From: Streptomyces rishiriensis
GTDB taxonomy: Bacteria; Actinomycetota; Actinomycetes; Streptomycetales; Streptomycetaceae
Length of the DNA stretch: 64,000 nt
Reading direction: 5' to 3'
Assembly: GCF_030815485.1 (NCBI RefSeq)
Contig: NZ_JAUSWV010000003.1
Coordinates: forward strand, 61,950 to 125,949
Shown here piece after piece: positions 47,117-57,863 of this stretch. Below the pieces are notes generated by a model. That model was not told where the DNA came from and did not search any database. It saw only the letters and a list, made by a program, of their open reading frames with translations. A program made the position numbers and the translations under genes. Within the stretch, counting starts at the first letter, position 1, and every line of letters starts with the position of its first letter.

Positions 47117-47145
47117 TCAAGTGCCGCTCGAGAGCGGGCTGAGAG
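47117..47145 (+). promoter_or_regulatory. SARP-box-like triple repeat upstream of thioesterase gene
   Basis: TCAAGTG (47117), TCGAGAG (47128) and CTGAGAG (47139) are spaced exactly 11 bp, 64-92 bp from the thioesterase start. Confidence 0.65.
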
Positions 47146-47205
47146 CGGCCCGCGTGCGGGCGGGGTGACAGGAGCGGGGTGCGTCGCCCCCCGGCCGGGG
47201 GTTCC

Positions 47206-47234
47206 TCGAGCGGCGCTCGATTCCGGCTGGAGCG
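47206..47234 (+). promoter_or_regulatory. Second SARP-box-like triple repeat in the same spacer
   Basis: TCGAGCG (47206), TCGATTC (47217) and TGGAGCG (47228) are spaced exactly 11 bp. It could serve the Fe-S reductase gene 230 bp to the right or reinforce the thioesterase promoter. Confidence 0.55.
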
Positions 47235-47465
47235 CCCTGGTGCCGGGCGGCGGCCCGCCGGGCGGCGCCGGCGGCAACCGGGCCTGCCCGGCGCGGTGTT
47301 GGGGCGGGCGGTAGCGGGCCGGGGCGGCCGCGGGCACGGCGGGCGCGGCGACACAGCTCACGGTGATCCCGGCTTCATTGCGGGGCCCCGAGTGGGTAGT
47401 CTCAGACCCGGACCCATAAGTTACCGCTTAGTAGATTCGCTCTCGCAGGTTCGAGGAGCCCGCCC

Positions 47466-49748
47466 ATGCAACTCGCCGCGATCATCGTTTCGCTGGCACT
47501 CATCATCGTCGGCAGCGCACTGTTCGTCCGCGCCATCGGCGAGTTGTTCCGCCACATCAGGCTGGGCCAGCCGGTGCCCGCCGGCAGCCGGACCGCCCAC
47601 CCCTACCGGCGCAGTGTGACGGTGGTGAAGGAGTTCCTCGGCCACACGCGGATGAACCGGTGGGGCGTCATCGGTGTGGCGCACTGGTTCGTGGCGGTCG
47701 GCTTCTACACCCTGATCGTGACGCTGGTGAACGCCACCGGCCAGCTCTTCGAGGCGGACTGGGCGCTTCCGTTCCTCGGCCACTGGCTGCCCTACGAGCT
47801 CTTCGTCGAGGTGATCGGCACCCTGACGGTGGCCGGCATCGCCGTGCTCATCGTGATCCGGCAGCTGAACCTGCCCGCGCGCCCCGGCCGCAAGTCCCGC
47901 TTCACCGGCTCCAAGTCCGGCCAGGCGTACTTCATCGAGTCCGTCATCCTCACCATCGGCCTCGCGATCATGACGCTGCGCGGTCTGGAGGGCGCCCTGG
48001 CGGGCGTCGGGCACTGGGAACCGGCGTACCTGGTCTCCTATGCGCTGGTCCCCGCGTTCAGGGGGCTGGATGCCGCCACGCTGGAGAACCTGGTCTACCT
48101 GGTCGCGATGATCAAGATCAGCGTCTCGTTCATCTGGATGATCGTGGTCTCGCTGAACACCAACATGGGTGTGGCCTGGCACCGCTTCCTGGCGTTCCCC
48201 AACATCTGGTTCAAGCGCAACGCCGACGGCGCCACCGCGCTGGGCGCCCTGCTGCCGATGACGTCGGGCGGCAGACCGATCGACTTCACCGATCCCGGCG
48301 ACGACGACGTCTTCGGCGTCTCCCAGGTCGAGCAGTTCTCCTGGAAGGGCCTGCTGGACTTCTCCACCTGCACCGAGTGCGGCCGCTGCCAGTCGCAGTG
48401 CCCCGCCTGGAACACCGGCAAGCCGCTCTCCCCCAAGCTGCTGATCATGTCGCTGCGCGACCACGCCCACGCCAAGGCCCCCTACCTCCTGGCCGGCGGC
48501 GGCAAGACCGCCGAGGGCGAGGAGAAGGCGACGGCGCAGCAGCTCGAGAACGTGCCCGCGCCCGCCCTCGCCGAGGCCGCACGCCCGCTGGTCGGCACCG
48601 CCGAGGAAGGCGGCGTCATCGACCCGGACGTGCTGTGGTCGTGCACCACCTGCGGCGCCTGCGTCGAGCAGTGCCCCGTCGACATCGAGCACGTCGACCA
48701 CATCGTCGACATGCGCCGCTACCAGGTCATGATCGAGTCCGCGTTCCCCTCCGAGGCGGGCACGATGCTCAAGAACCTGGAGAAGAAGGGCAACCCCTGG
48801 GGCCTGGCGAAGAAACAGCGCCTGGAATGGACGAAGGAAGTCGACTTCGACATCCCCGTCGTCGGCCGCGACATCGACGACCTCACCGACGTCGAGTACC
48901 TGTACTGGGTCGGCTGCGCCGGCGCCCTGGAGGACCGCGCGAAGAAGACCACCAAGGCCTTCGCCGAACTCCTGCACATCGCCGGCGTCAAGTTCGCGAT
49001 CATGGGCGGCGACGAGAAGTGCACCGGCGACTCCGCCCGCCGCCTGGGCAACGAACCCCTCTTCCAGGAACTCGGCACCGACAACGTCATGGCCCTGAAC
49101 ACCGCCTTCGGCGAGGAACTCGACGACGACGGCAAGGCCACCCAGGAATCGAAGAAGCCGCAGTCCGCGAAGAAGATCGTCGCGACCTGCCCGCACTGCC
49201 TCAACACCCTCGGCAACGAATACCCGCAGCTCGGCGGCGACTACGAAGTCATCCACCACACCCAGCTGCTCCAGCACCTCATCGACGAGGCCAGACTCAT
49301 CCCCGTCACCCCCGTCGAGGGCCTCATCACCTACCACGACCCCTGCTACCTCGGCCGCCACAACAAGATCTACACACCCCCGCGCGAGATCATCGCCAGC
49401 GTCCCCGGCCTGCGCAACGAAGAGATGCACCGCCACAAGGAACGCGGCTTCTGCTGCGGCGCCGGCGGCGCCCGCATGTGGATGGAAGAGCGCATCGGCA
49501 AACGCATCAACAACGAACGCGTCGACGAAGCCCTCTCCCTCGACCCCGACATCGTCTCCACCGCCTGCCCCTTCTGCCTCGTCATGCTCACCGACTCCGT
49601 CAACGGCAAGAAGAACGAAGGCAAGGCCAAGGACACCGTCCAGGTCGTCGACGTCTCCCAGCTCCTGCTCGAATCCGTCAAGACCCCGGCCGGTCCGGCG
49701 GGTTTGCCCGGGAGCCGGGAAACGGCCGAGCCCGAGCCCGTCAACTAG
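47466..49748 (+). CDS. Membrane Fe-S oxidoreductase, heterodisulfide-reductase-related
   Basis: A 760-residue protein. The N-terminal region (1-245) has about five to six transmembrane helices with His residues suited to bind haem b (nitrate-reductase gamma type). Two 4Fe-4S motifs follow, CTECGRCQSQCP (302-313) and SCTTCGACVEQCP (near 400). Two cysteine-rich CCG-type domains come next (CPHCLNTLGNEY, and CCGAGGARMWMEE near the C-terminus). Homologues are part of the Streptomyces core genome and are thought to pass electrons between quinones and unknown partners. A copy inside this cluster beside SARP-like boxes suggests redox adaptation to the quinone product or an electron supply for an oxidative step. 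Confidence 0.85.
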   Translation: MQLAAIIVSLALIIVGSALFVRAIGELFRHIRLGQPVPAGSRTAHPYRRSVTVVKEFLGHTRMNRWGVIGVAHWFVAVGFYTLIVTLVNATGQLFEADWALPFLGHWLPYELFVEVIGTLTVAGIAVLIVIRQLNLPARPGRKSRFTGSKSGQAYFIESVILTIGLAIMTLRGLEGALAGVGHWEPAYLVSYALVPAFRGLDAATLENLVYLVAMIKISVSFIWMIVVSLNTNMGVAWHRFLAFPNIWFKRNADGATALGALLPMTSGGRPIDFTDPGDDDVFGVSQVEQFSWKGLLDFSTCTECGRCQSQCPAWNTGKPLSPKLLIMSLRDHAHAKAPYLLAGGGKTAEGEEKATAQQLENVPAPALAEAARPLVGTAEEGGVIDPDVLWSCTTCGACVEQCPVDIEHVDHIVDMRRYQVMIESAFPSEAGTMLKNLEKKGNPWGLAKKQRLEWTKEVDFDIPVVGRDIDDLTDVEYLYWVGCAGALEDRAKKTTKAFAELLHIAGVKFAIMGGDEKCTGDSARRLGNEPLFQELGTDNVMALNTAFGEELDDDGKATQESKKPQSAKKIVATCPHCLNTLGNEYPQLGGDYEVIHHTQLLQHLIDEARLIPVTPVEGLITYHDPCYLGRHNKIYTPPREIIASVPGLRNEEMHRHKERGFCCGAGGARMWMEERIGKRINNERVDEALSLDPDIVSTACPFCLVMLTDSVNGKKNEGKAKDTVQVVDVSQLLLESVKTPAGPAGLPGSRETAEPEPVN

Positions 49749-49864
49749 CCCGCCCCAGCGCGCCGGACAGCGCGTCAGGTTGCCCGCCCCAGCGCGTCAG
49801 GCAGCGCGCCCTCAGCGCGCCGCCGTCCGCTGCGGCGGGCAACGGCGCACGCGGCAGCGCCGCT
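49749..49864. repeat. GCCCCAGCGCG short repeats after Fe-S reductase gene
   Basis: CCCGCCCCAGCGCG and GCGTCAGGCAGCGCG-like units alternate over about 100 bp. No perfect terminator stem. Confidence 0.4.
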
Positions 49865-50300
49865 CACCGGCCCGCCGCCGGCCAGGACAGGGCACGGTAG
49901 CGGCTGAACGCCTCACGAGCGTCCGCGGCGAACGCCTCGTGAGGCATCGGGCCGGCCGGCTCGTCCCGCGTCAGCCAGGCGTGCCAGGCGACTCCCCGCG
50001 GGGTCGGGATGCACGGGACGGCGCACCGCACACTCGTGCAGAGCGAGCCGGCAAGGGCTGATCACGCCCGCGCACCGGAACCCGAGCCCGAACCGCGGGC
50101 GCACCCCCCGACACCGAGTTCTCGGGCGACAGCTCCCGCGCCGCGGCGTCCCCGTACGGCTCGCCGGCCTCCCCCGGCCCCGCCCAGCGGCCGGTTGCAC
50201 TGCCCCGCCGAAGCGCGACACGTCATCGGGACGGCGGTGGACCAGGATCCGCCCGGCCCCGTCACGGCACACCGTGGCCGCCACCCGGTGCAGCCCTGAT
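49865..50300 (-). pseudogene. Degraded Nudix hydrolase gene
   Basis: On the minus strand the frame opening with AATVCRDGAGRILVHRRPDDVSRF encodes a Nudix N-terminus. The Nudix-box region (RELSxENSV, GEPYGDAAA) continues in a second frame. The family-like C-terminus (MPHEAFAADAREAFSRYRAL) is in yet another register. At least two frameshifts and a damaged Nudix box (the REUxEExGU core is not intact) make function unlikely. Confidence 0.6.
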
Positions 50301-50793
50301 TGCCGTACCGCAATCGGCCCTGTCCACGACGCCCAGCACCTCGTCCCAGCCCCGTCGACACGGTCGACCCACTCACGTCATGGCCCCGCCCTGGCAGGAA
50401 GCGCCGGCAACCGGCAGGGCGGCTGACGCAGCCCACGCCGGGCCCGTTCTTCTCCTACGGCGGTCACGAACCCGGGGCAGGTGATTCCCCGGCACGGCGC
50501 CGGGGGAATCACTCGACACCGGGCACGAGAACACGGCGTCCGCACCGCGCGAGAAGCCCCGCGGTGGTCGCACCGGCAAAGCCGCCGCCGATGACCATCA
50601 CGCCGAAAGGACCGGGACACCCGGAGACACCGGACGGCATGCGAGGTCTTCCCGCACGTCACGCGAAGATTCTTTCCGTTCCCGCAGAACGGGGTTCGCA
50701 GAAAAGAATGCGAATACCGACGGCCGGCCCCATCGCCCGCCCCACCCGGTAAGACATCCGAAGAGGCCAGAGGCCAGCGGAAATGACCAGAAG

Positions 50794-50842
50794 CCAATGG
50801 CCAGTGCCCAATGGCCAGTGGCCATTGGGCACTGGCCATTGG
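50794..50842. repeat. 49-bp palindrome of CCAATGGCCAGTG units
   Basis: Two perfectly complementary 24-bp arms (50794-50817 and 50819-50842) flank a single base. Each arm itself holds CCAATGGCCA and a further GGCCA element. Weaker complementarity (GCGGAAAT with ATTTCCGC) extends the structure to about 50778-50859. Confidence 0.8.
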
Positions 50843-51375
50843 GTATTGGGTATTTCCGCCTGCTTTCCGTCCCCTGCTCCACGAATACCGTCATTCAAAG
50901 AAGCGGCAGTGACGCAAACGTCAGCCGTCCGGCCGGCAGTCGGTCCGGCGGACCGGAAAAAGGGCGGCGGGCCGGACGCCGATCCGGCGGGCCGGGAGAC
51001 CGTGCGCCGCGCCGGTCCGTGACGAAGGACAGCGCCGGACTGGTGGCGGGGTGCGGGCCGCGGCGCTCGCCGAATCGGCACCGCGGCCCGCACCGCGGCC
51101 CGCATCGCGGCGGCATGCCCCGCGGCCTGCGGGCCGGCGTCCGCCGCGCCGGCCCGCCCGGCGCCGGCTTCGCGGGCAGGGGTGGCGCCGGGAGCCTTCG
51201 TCCCGGACAGCGCGAGCGCCCGTTCGGCGCGGCCGGCGGCCCGGAGGCGGGAAGACGGCCCGGAGGCAGGCAAGGCAGGGGAAGGAGGCAGGCTTCCTCG
51301 CCTGTCGTCACCTTGCCCCCGCGCCCCGCGCCCCGCGCCCCGCGCCGCGGGCCGCGGGCCGGTGCTACCCGTGTG

Positions 51376-51410
51376 CTGCCCGGCCCCCCGTGTGCGGCGG
51401 GGCCGGGCAG
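51376..51410 (-). terminator. Hairpin downstream of SARP2
   Basis: CTGCCCGGCCCC and GGGGCCGGGCAG form a perfect 12-bp stem with an 11-nt loop, about 135 bp beyond the SARP2 stop. Confidence 0.5.
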
Positions 51411-51545
51411 GCCCCTGTGCGCACGCGGGGGGCCGCGCCGGCCGGCTCACCGGCCGGCATGTCCGGTCACAGTGCTGAAGCGCTTCGCGAGCGAAGGTCC
51501 GCGCACCGCTTCTGAGGACGACTCGAGCCCCCGCTCCGGCCGGTC

Positions 51546-52367
51546 TCAGGCGGCATAGAGGTCGAAGGTCGAGGTGCGCCGCAGTCCTGCGGCGACATCC
51601 AGCTGCGGGTCGACGGCCAGCATGGCCTGGTGCAACCGCTGCACCTGCGGTGAGGGCTCGACGCCCAGTTCCTCGATCAGACGGATGCGCAGCTTGCGGA
51701 AGATGGACAGGGCCGACGCCTGCCGCCCCGACCGGTACAGCGCCACCATGGCCTGCGAGTGCAGCCCTTCGTGCTGCGGGTAGCGCGCCGTCAGCTCGGC
51801 GAGCTCGGCGATGAGTTCGGAGTGCCGGCCGAGCCGCAGATCGGCGTCGATGCGCCGCTCGACGGTGCCGAGCCGGCTCTCCTCCAGCCGCATGACCTCG
51901 ATCCCGAGGATCGGCCCGACCCGTACGTCGACCAGCGCGGGGCCGCGCCACAGGTCCAGGGCCTGGCGGAAACGGTCGGCCGATCTCTCGTCGTCCCCGG
52001 CCTCGAAAGCAGCCCGCCCTTCCGTGACCATGCTTTCGTACTCGTGCACGTCGACGCTCTCGGGCGGTATCTGCAGCAGATAGCCGCCGTGCCGGGTGGC
52101 GAGCACTTCCTTGGCTGCGCCGGGGGCGTCGGGCCCCATCGCGGTGCCCAGGCGCCGGCGCAGCTGGAGGATGTAGGTCTGCAAAGTGGTGAGAGCGCTC
52201 TGCGGCGGCTCGGTGCCCCAGATCTCCTCCATGAGCATGGGGACCGGCATCACCCGTCCGGGATAGAGGGCGAGCAGAGAAAGAATCTGCCGCGGCTTAC
52301 CGGCCGTCGGGACAATCGACCCCCCGTTGACCTCGGCACTCAACGGACCCAGAACCTGAATCTTCAC
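51546..52367 (-). CDS. SARP-family transcriptional activator (SARP2)
   Basis: A 273-residue small SARP, the ActII-ORF4/RedD size class. The N-terminal OmpR-like domain (about 1-95) has KPRQILSLLALYPGRVMPV and LTTLQTYILQLRRRLG. The BTAD (about 100-250) has ALDLWRGPALVDV, ADLRLGRHSELIAEL and HSQAMVALYRSGRQASAL. A likely direct activator of biosynthetic promoters carrying heptamer repeats. No TTA codon was noticed. The upstream region has no clear autoregulatory element. Confidence 0.92.
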   Translation of the reverse strand: MKIQVLGPLSAEVNGGSIVPTAGKPRQILSLLALYPGRVMPVPMLMEEIWGTEPPQSALTTLQTYILQLRRRLGTAMGPDAPGAAKEVLATRHGGYLLQIPPESVDVHEYESMVTEGRAAFEAGDDERSADRFRQALDLWRGPALVDVRVGPILGIEVMRLEESRLGTVERRIDADLRLGRHSELIAELAELTARYPQHEGLHSQAMVALYRSGRQASALSIFRKLRIRLIEELGVEPSPQVQRLHQAMLAVDPQLDVAAGLRRTSTFDLYAA

Positions 52368-54031
52368 TGCGTTCCTCCGTACCTCGTCGAGTTCCTCTCG
52401 TGGCTGAATTTCATCGCCATAAGCACACTAGCGGGAATCACGCCACGCCCGGCTTTCCTCGACCGGAGTTTGAGGGTGTTTCAACTGGATACCGTGGCCC
52501 GTAAATCGATCCACTCGAGAAGGGATGAACGGCTGCTGGAGCGGCTCAAGAATGGGTGAACTGCGGCTGGAGCGAAGCGCGTCCGGCTTATCACAGGGGA
52601 CTCTTTCCGGTCACCGTTCAAGCGAATTCCGTTTGTGGAGAATGCTCGGAATGCGCGCCTCCGCGCGGCGGGCCGGCCGGGTCGGCCCCGGCGTCCTTCA
52701 CCGCGGCTGCTCCACGCGCCGGCCGGCGGCGAGCCGTTTCGAGGACGGCCCCCGCGGTGCCTGCGGCACGCCCGGCCCGCGCGGTGCAGGCCGGGCGGAC
52801 GGGGACCTGTCCTGCGCGGTGGGCGGTCGCCCGCTCCGGCAGGGGGCGGGAAGGCGTGGAGCGGGATCGTCGCGGGCGGACTGCGGGAAGGTCGCGGGCC
52901 GCTGATGACGGCCGCCGTCGGGGGCGCGGCCCCGCAGCGGCGGAGCGACGGAGCGACGGGACACGCCTGCCGGAACGCTCGGCCCGGCCGCGCATGTGCG
53001 TCCCGGGGGATGCGGGCCTGGCGCCGGCTGCCGCTGCCGCTTCGGGACATCCAAGGCCCGCCGCTGTGGCCGGCCGGCCGCCGCCGGCTCCTGATCCGTC
53101 CGGCGTCAGGCATCAGGAGTCCCACGTCGGACGTCAGGTCAGGCGTCAGGCGTCAGGCGTCAGGCGTCAGGCGTCAGGCGTCAGGCGTCAGGCGTCAGGG
53201 GCAGCCTGTACGAAGCCGTGCCGCACCGCCCGGACGGCGATGCCTCGCCGAGCCAGTCGACGCCTTGCTCGGCACGGCCCGTTTCCGGGCTGAAAAAAGG
53301 GAGGAGGCGTGAGCACACAGAAGAAGTCGGAGGCAGCGCGGGCCGGGGCGGGCCGGGCTCTGGGGATGCGCATCACGTCGGACGCGGACCGGCTGCCCCT
53401 CCTCGCCGGGACCCGGCCGGCACCCAACACGGCAGCAAAGGGGCGGGAGTTCCTGACCGAAGGACACCGAAGGACACCGAAGGGGACACGGTCCCCGGGC
53501 GGGCCGGTACTTCACGTCCCGGCATCTGCACGCGGACAGAGCCTACGGCCGCGCGGCCTGCCCCAACGGCCCCGGCAGTCCCGGCAATTGGGACGGTCCG
53601 GCAGTTCCGTCCGGCCCGGCGGCTGAGGCGGAAGCGGACCGGGGTGTGCGTCGCCGGTGAAGGCGTCGCGTCCGGTGAACGGCTCAGGGCGCCGCGGGTC
53701 GTCGAGCCGGCGGTGCCGTGGCTCCTGGCGGGCGGCGCCCGGTCCTCGCCGCGGGCCGCGTCGGGCGCGATCGCCGTGCGGCTCCCGGGACTTGCCGCTG
53801 TCCGTTCCCGCTCCCGCTCCCGCTGCTGCTGGTGCTGGTGCGGGTGCGGGTGCGGGGTGTGTCCCTCTCATCCGTCTCACCGTGCAGGCACGGGCGGGGC
53901 GGCGGGGCGGGCCGTCTTGGGTGTCGTCCCTCTGCCGTGGGCCCTGTCGGCGTGCTGCCGCTTCGGCGGGGCTTGCGTCCGGCCGGGTGTCACCCGGCCG
54001 GGCGCGAGCCCCGCCGAAGCGGTGCGGTGGC
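52368..54031. repeat. Long gene-free region between SARP2 and SARP3 with a GGCGTCA array
   Basis: About 1.66 kb without a credible gene. At 53125-53200 the 7-bp unit GGCGTCA is repeated about ten times. GACACCGAAG is duplicated at about 53460-53485, and GCTCCCGCT-type repeats occur at 53805-53830. The right end is the SARP3 terminator. All long frames are compositional shadows on both strands. Confidence 0.5.
53958..54022 (-). terminator. Long hairpin terminator of SARP3
   Basis: An inner stem CCGGCCGGGTG/CACCCGGCCGG and an outer stem CCGCTTCGGCGGGGCT pairing with AGCCCCGCCGAAGCGG make a 65-bp structure that begins 10 bp after the SARP3 stop. Confidence 0.75.
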
Positions 54032-54886
54032 TCAACTGGTGGGTACCAGGCGCTCCTTGGCGGTGCCGGCTGCCACCGGTGCGGGCTCGGGGCTGGCCGT
54101 GAGGATGGAGCGCTGCATGCGCTGCAGCCCCGCGGACGGCTCCAGGCCGAGGTCGCGTACGAGGGTGGCGCGCAGCCGCTGGTAGACCTCCAGTGCCTCG
54201 CCGCGCCGTCCCGAGCGGTACAGGGCGAGCATGAACTGGCCGTGCAGGCTCTCGTGTGTGCGGTAGCGGTTGACCAGGACGGTCAGCTCGGCCAGCAGCT
54301 CGCGGTGGCGTCCCAGCCGCAGGTCGGCCTCGATGCGCTGGTCCAGTGCGCACAGCCGGTTCTCCTCGAGACGCTTGATCTCCATGTCCAGCTGTTCGCC
54401 GGTCTGTACGTCCGCGAAGGCGGTGCCGGTCCACAGGGCGAGTGCCTCGCGCAGCTGGCGTGCGGCGCCGGGGAAGTCGCCGGCGTCCATGGCCCGGTAT
54501 CCCATGCCCGAGAGGCGCTCGAAGGTGCGCACGTCGCTGTCGCCGCCGCCGCTCGCCAGCAGGTAGCCGCTGGGCATGGTGAGCAGTACTTCCTTGGCGG
54601 TGCGCCGCGCGCACGTGCCGTCGGCGTCCTGCTGCCCGCCGTGCCCGTCCTTGTCCAGGGCCACGGCGATGAGTTCGCGCAGCTGCAGGACGTAGGTCTG
54701 CAAGGTGGTGCGGGCGCTGCGCGGCGGGGTGGTGCCCCAGAGCTCCTCGATCAGGTCGGAGACGGACACCACCCGGTCGGCGTGCAGCGCCAGCAGGGCC
54801 AGGACCTGACGGGGCTTGGGAGCCGTCGGCGTGATGGAGACCCCGTTCTCCTGTACGGCCAATGCGCCGAGTATCTCGATGTCCAC
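54032..54886 (-). CDS. SARP-family transcriptional activator (SARP3)
   Basis: A 284-residue small SARP. The OmpR-like domain contains APKPRQVLALLALHADRVVS and ARTTLQTYVLQLRELI. The BTAD has ALALWTGTAFADVQTGEQLDMEI, IEADLRLGRHRELLAEL and HGQFMLALYRSGRRGEALEVY. It resembles SARP2 and may have arisen with it by duplication. The GTG at 54886 is chosen for the GGGGAG site 5 nt upstream; the longer frame upstream is not SARP-like. An autoregulatory-element-like sequence lies about 130-150 bp upstream, placing this activator directly under the TetR receptors. Confidence 0.92.
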   Translation of the reverse strand: MDIEILGALAVQENGVSITPTAPKPRQVLALLALHADRVVSVSDLIEELWGTTPPRSARTTLQTYVLQLRELIAVALDKDGHGGQQDADGTCARRTAKEVLLTMPSGYLLASGGGDSDVRTFERLSGMGYRAMDAGDFPGAARQLREALALWTGTAFADVQTGEQLDMEIKRLEENRLCALDQRIEADLRLGRHRELLAELTVLVNRYRTHESLHGQFMLALYRSGRRGEALEVYQRLRATLVRDLGLEPSAGLQRMQRSILTASPEPAPVAAGTAKERLVPTS

Positions 54887-55014
54887 TCGATCTCCCCTGT
54901 TTTTTGCCCGAGTGCTCCGGTCATTGGGTGGCCGTCGACAGATGCCTGGTGGCCGTCGACAGTTGCCGGTCCGGCGCCCTGCCAAGGCTAAGAACAGCAC
55001 GCACGGTCTGTCAA

Positions 55015-55037
55015 TATCAAACCGCACATCCTGTATT
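55015..55037 (-). promoter_or_regulatory. Autoregulatory-element-like operator upstream of SARP3
   Basis: The core AAACCGCACATCCTGTATT reads, on the minus strand, as an AATACAGG half and a CGGTTT half, like operators of ScbR/ArpA-type butyrolactone receptors. It suits repression of SARP3 by one of the neighbouring TetR proteins. Confidence 0.55.
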
Positions 55038-55190
55038 TTCTTCTCTCGAGGAGGAAGCATACCGCCCCGGATCGGGCGGAATCCCCCGCGCGGGGCGGAA
55101 TTCACGGGTCCGGTGGCCCGTTACGCGGCCGAGCCGGAACCCGGAGAGGGAGGGAAAACGGGCTCCGCACCCCCGCGCCGGGCCAGTCGA

Positions 55191-55206
55191 CAGACCGTAC
55201 GGTCTG
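55191..55206. promoter_or_regulatory. Perfect 16-bp palindrome, candidate TetR operator
   Basis: CAGACCGTACGGTCTG is a perfect palindrome about 305 bp upstream of SARP3. The half-site CGGTCTGT also occurs at about 55004, next to the autoregulatory-like element. It is a plausible site for the TetR protein encoded just to the right. Confidence 0.5.
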
Positions 55207-55229
55207 TTTGTTGTTCGGGGCTGACCTGC

Positions 55230-55420
55230 ACGGACCGTCAACGGGGTGTTCCTGCACGGAGTGTTCCCGCACGGACCGTCCCCGCGCGGAGTGTTCCTGC
55301 GCGGGGTGTTCCTGCACGGACCGTCAACGGGGCGTTCCTGCACGGAGTGTTCCTGCGCGGGGTGTTCCTGCGCGGACCGTCCCCGCGCGGGGTGTTCCTG
55401 TGCGGAGTGCTCGTGGGGGG
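55230..55420. repeat. Tandem array of GTTCCTGCRCGGA-type units
   Basis: About ten imperfect 15-16-bp units such as GTGTTCCTGCGCGGG and GTTCCTGCACGGAC, interspersed with CCGTCAACGGGG and CCGTCCCCGCGC. The array lies between the TetR gene end and the 16-bp palindrome, on the SARP3 side. Confidence 0.7.
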
Positions 55421-55430
55421 TGGGGGGCGT

Positions 55431-56072
55431 TCAGCGTGGGGGGACGGCGGGGGGGTGCTGGGAGCCGGCGCTCACCAGGGCGTCCAGGTCGCGGCGGTCG
55501 GCGAGCCGGGGCAGCAGCACCTCCCAGAAGCCGGTGACGGTCTGCCGCGACAGCCAGGAGGCGTCCTGGCCGCCGAGGACTTCGAGGCCTGCGGTCGCGG
55601 CGACGATGACGCGGGCGCCGTCCGCGGCGGACACCCCGTGCGCCAGGGCGCCGCCGTGCTCGGCCCGGCGCAGTACGTCCTCCACCCAGTGCTGCCACTG
55701 GGTGCGCGGGGAGGGTTCCCGCCGGCGTGCGAGGTCGCCGGCGAGTCCGAAGCCGGCGCGCACCACGCTGTCGTGGGCGAGGCTGCCCATCAGCTCGTGG
55801 GTGGCGTCCACCACCGACTGCAGGGATGAGCCGCCCTGGCGGGCCTGGGCGGCCTCGGTGATGCGGCGGACGGCCTCGGCGGCGCCGGCCTCGACCGCTT
55901 CGGCGAGCAGGTGCTTGTTGGCGAAGTGGAAGTGCAGCGCTCCGTTGCTGACCCCGGCCCGCCGGCTGATGGTGCTCAGCGATGCGGTGACGAATCCCTC
56001 CTCGGCGAACACCGTGGCGGCGGCCTGGATCAGCGCATGCCGGGTGCGGGCCGCTCGCTCCTGTTTGACCAT
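55431..56072 (-). CDS. ScbR/ArpA-like TetR-family regulator (TetR1)
   Basis: A 213-residue TetR protein that opens with MVKQERAARTRHALIQAA, the start typical of butyrolactone-receptor homologues. The helix-turn-helix is at about 32-52 (STISRRAGVSNGALHFHF). The ligand domain contains Trp at about 126 and 129 and EDVLRRAEHGGALAHGV. It could be a true receptor or a ScbR2-like pseudo-receptor; sequence alone does not decide. The start at 56072 has AGGAGA 8 nt upstream. The gene lies 78 bp downstream of accB on the same strand. Confidence 0.88.
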   Translation of the reverse strand: MVKQERAARTRHALIQAAATVFAEEGFVTASLSTISRRAGVSNGALHFHFANKHLLAEAVEAGAAEAVRRITEAAQARQGGSSLQSVVDATHELMGSLAHDSVVRAGFGLAGDLARRREPSPRTQWQHWVEDVLRRAEHGGALAHGVSAADGARVIVAATAGLEVLGGQDASWLSRQTVTGFWEVLLPRLADRRDLDALVSAGSQHPPAVPPR

Positions 56073-56150
56073 GTGCGTTCTCCTGAGAAACGGGAGGCCG
56101 GCAGGCCGGCGTCACCGCACCGGCACCAGCGGCTCCCACCAAACGTGGTG

Positions 56151-57743
<1,593 letters not shown>

Positions 57744-57806
57744 GTCAGGTGCCTTCCTGGGGCAAGGCCGAGGAGGTCCCGCCCCGGGTCCGTCGAGCAT
57801 CTTAAC

Positions 57807-57824
57807 AAACCGCCTAAGCGGTTT
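57807..57824. promoter_or_regulatory. Autoregulatory-element-like inverted repeat upstream of accB
   Basis: AAACCGCCTAAGCGGTTT has perfect 7-bp arms around CTAA and matches the AAACCG/CGGTTT pattern of butyrolactone-receptor operators. It sits between the epsilon and beta subunit genes, so it may give accB its own regulated promoter. Confidence 0.7.
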
Positions 57825-57863
57825 CTATTGGTGGGGAGGGAATCCGGGGGATTCCCTCGCACG

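Larger units (their letters stand above)
47054..47465. promoter_or_regulatory. Divergent promoter region between thioesterase and Fe-S reductase genes
   Basis: A 412-bp spacer between divergent genes holding two SARP-like boxes (listed next). Close to the Fe-S gene is an AT-richer stretch (GTTACCGCTTAGTAGATTCG), a plausible promoter region. No gene is supported. Confidence 0.55.
50301..51545. other. Long gene-free region left of SARP2
   Basis: About 1.2 kb with no supported gene. It contains a 49-bp near-perfect palindrome (50794-50842), a run of CGGGCCGGC-rich sequence, and a terminator hairpin (51376-51410). The reading frames are Arg/Pro/Ala-rich shadows without ribosome sites. Confidence 0.45.
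54887..55430. promoter_or_regulatory. Regulatory spacer upstream of SARP3
   Basis: A 0.54-kb region carrying the autoregulatory-element-like site (55015-55037), a 16-bp perfect palindrome (55191-55206) and a tandem repeat array (about 55230-55420). GTGGCCGTCGACAG also occurs twice at about 54928-54965. No gene is supported. Confidence 0.55.

Noticed and set aside
52525..53312. Several Arg/Pro-rich frames between SARP2 and SARP3
   Set aside because: No ribosome sites, no recognisable domains and overlapping frames on both strands. The region includes a 7-bp slippage array.
56137..56150. CACCAAACGTGGTG upstream of TetR1 as an operator
   Set aside because: Only 5-bp arms with an imperfect centre. 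Too weak to claim without binding data.
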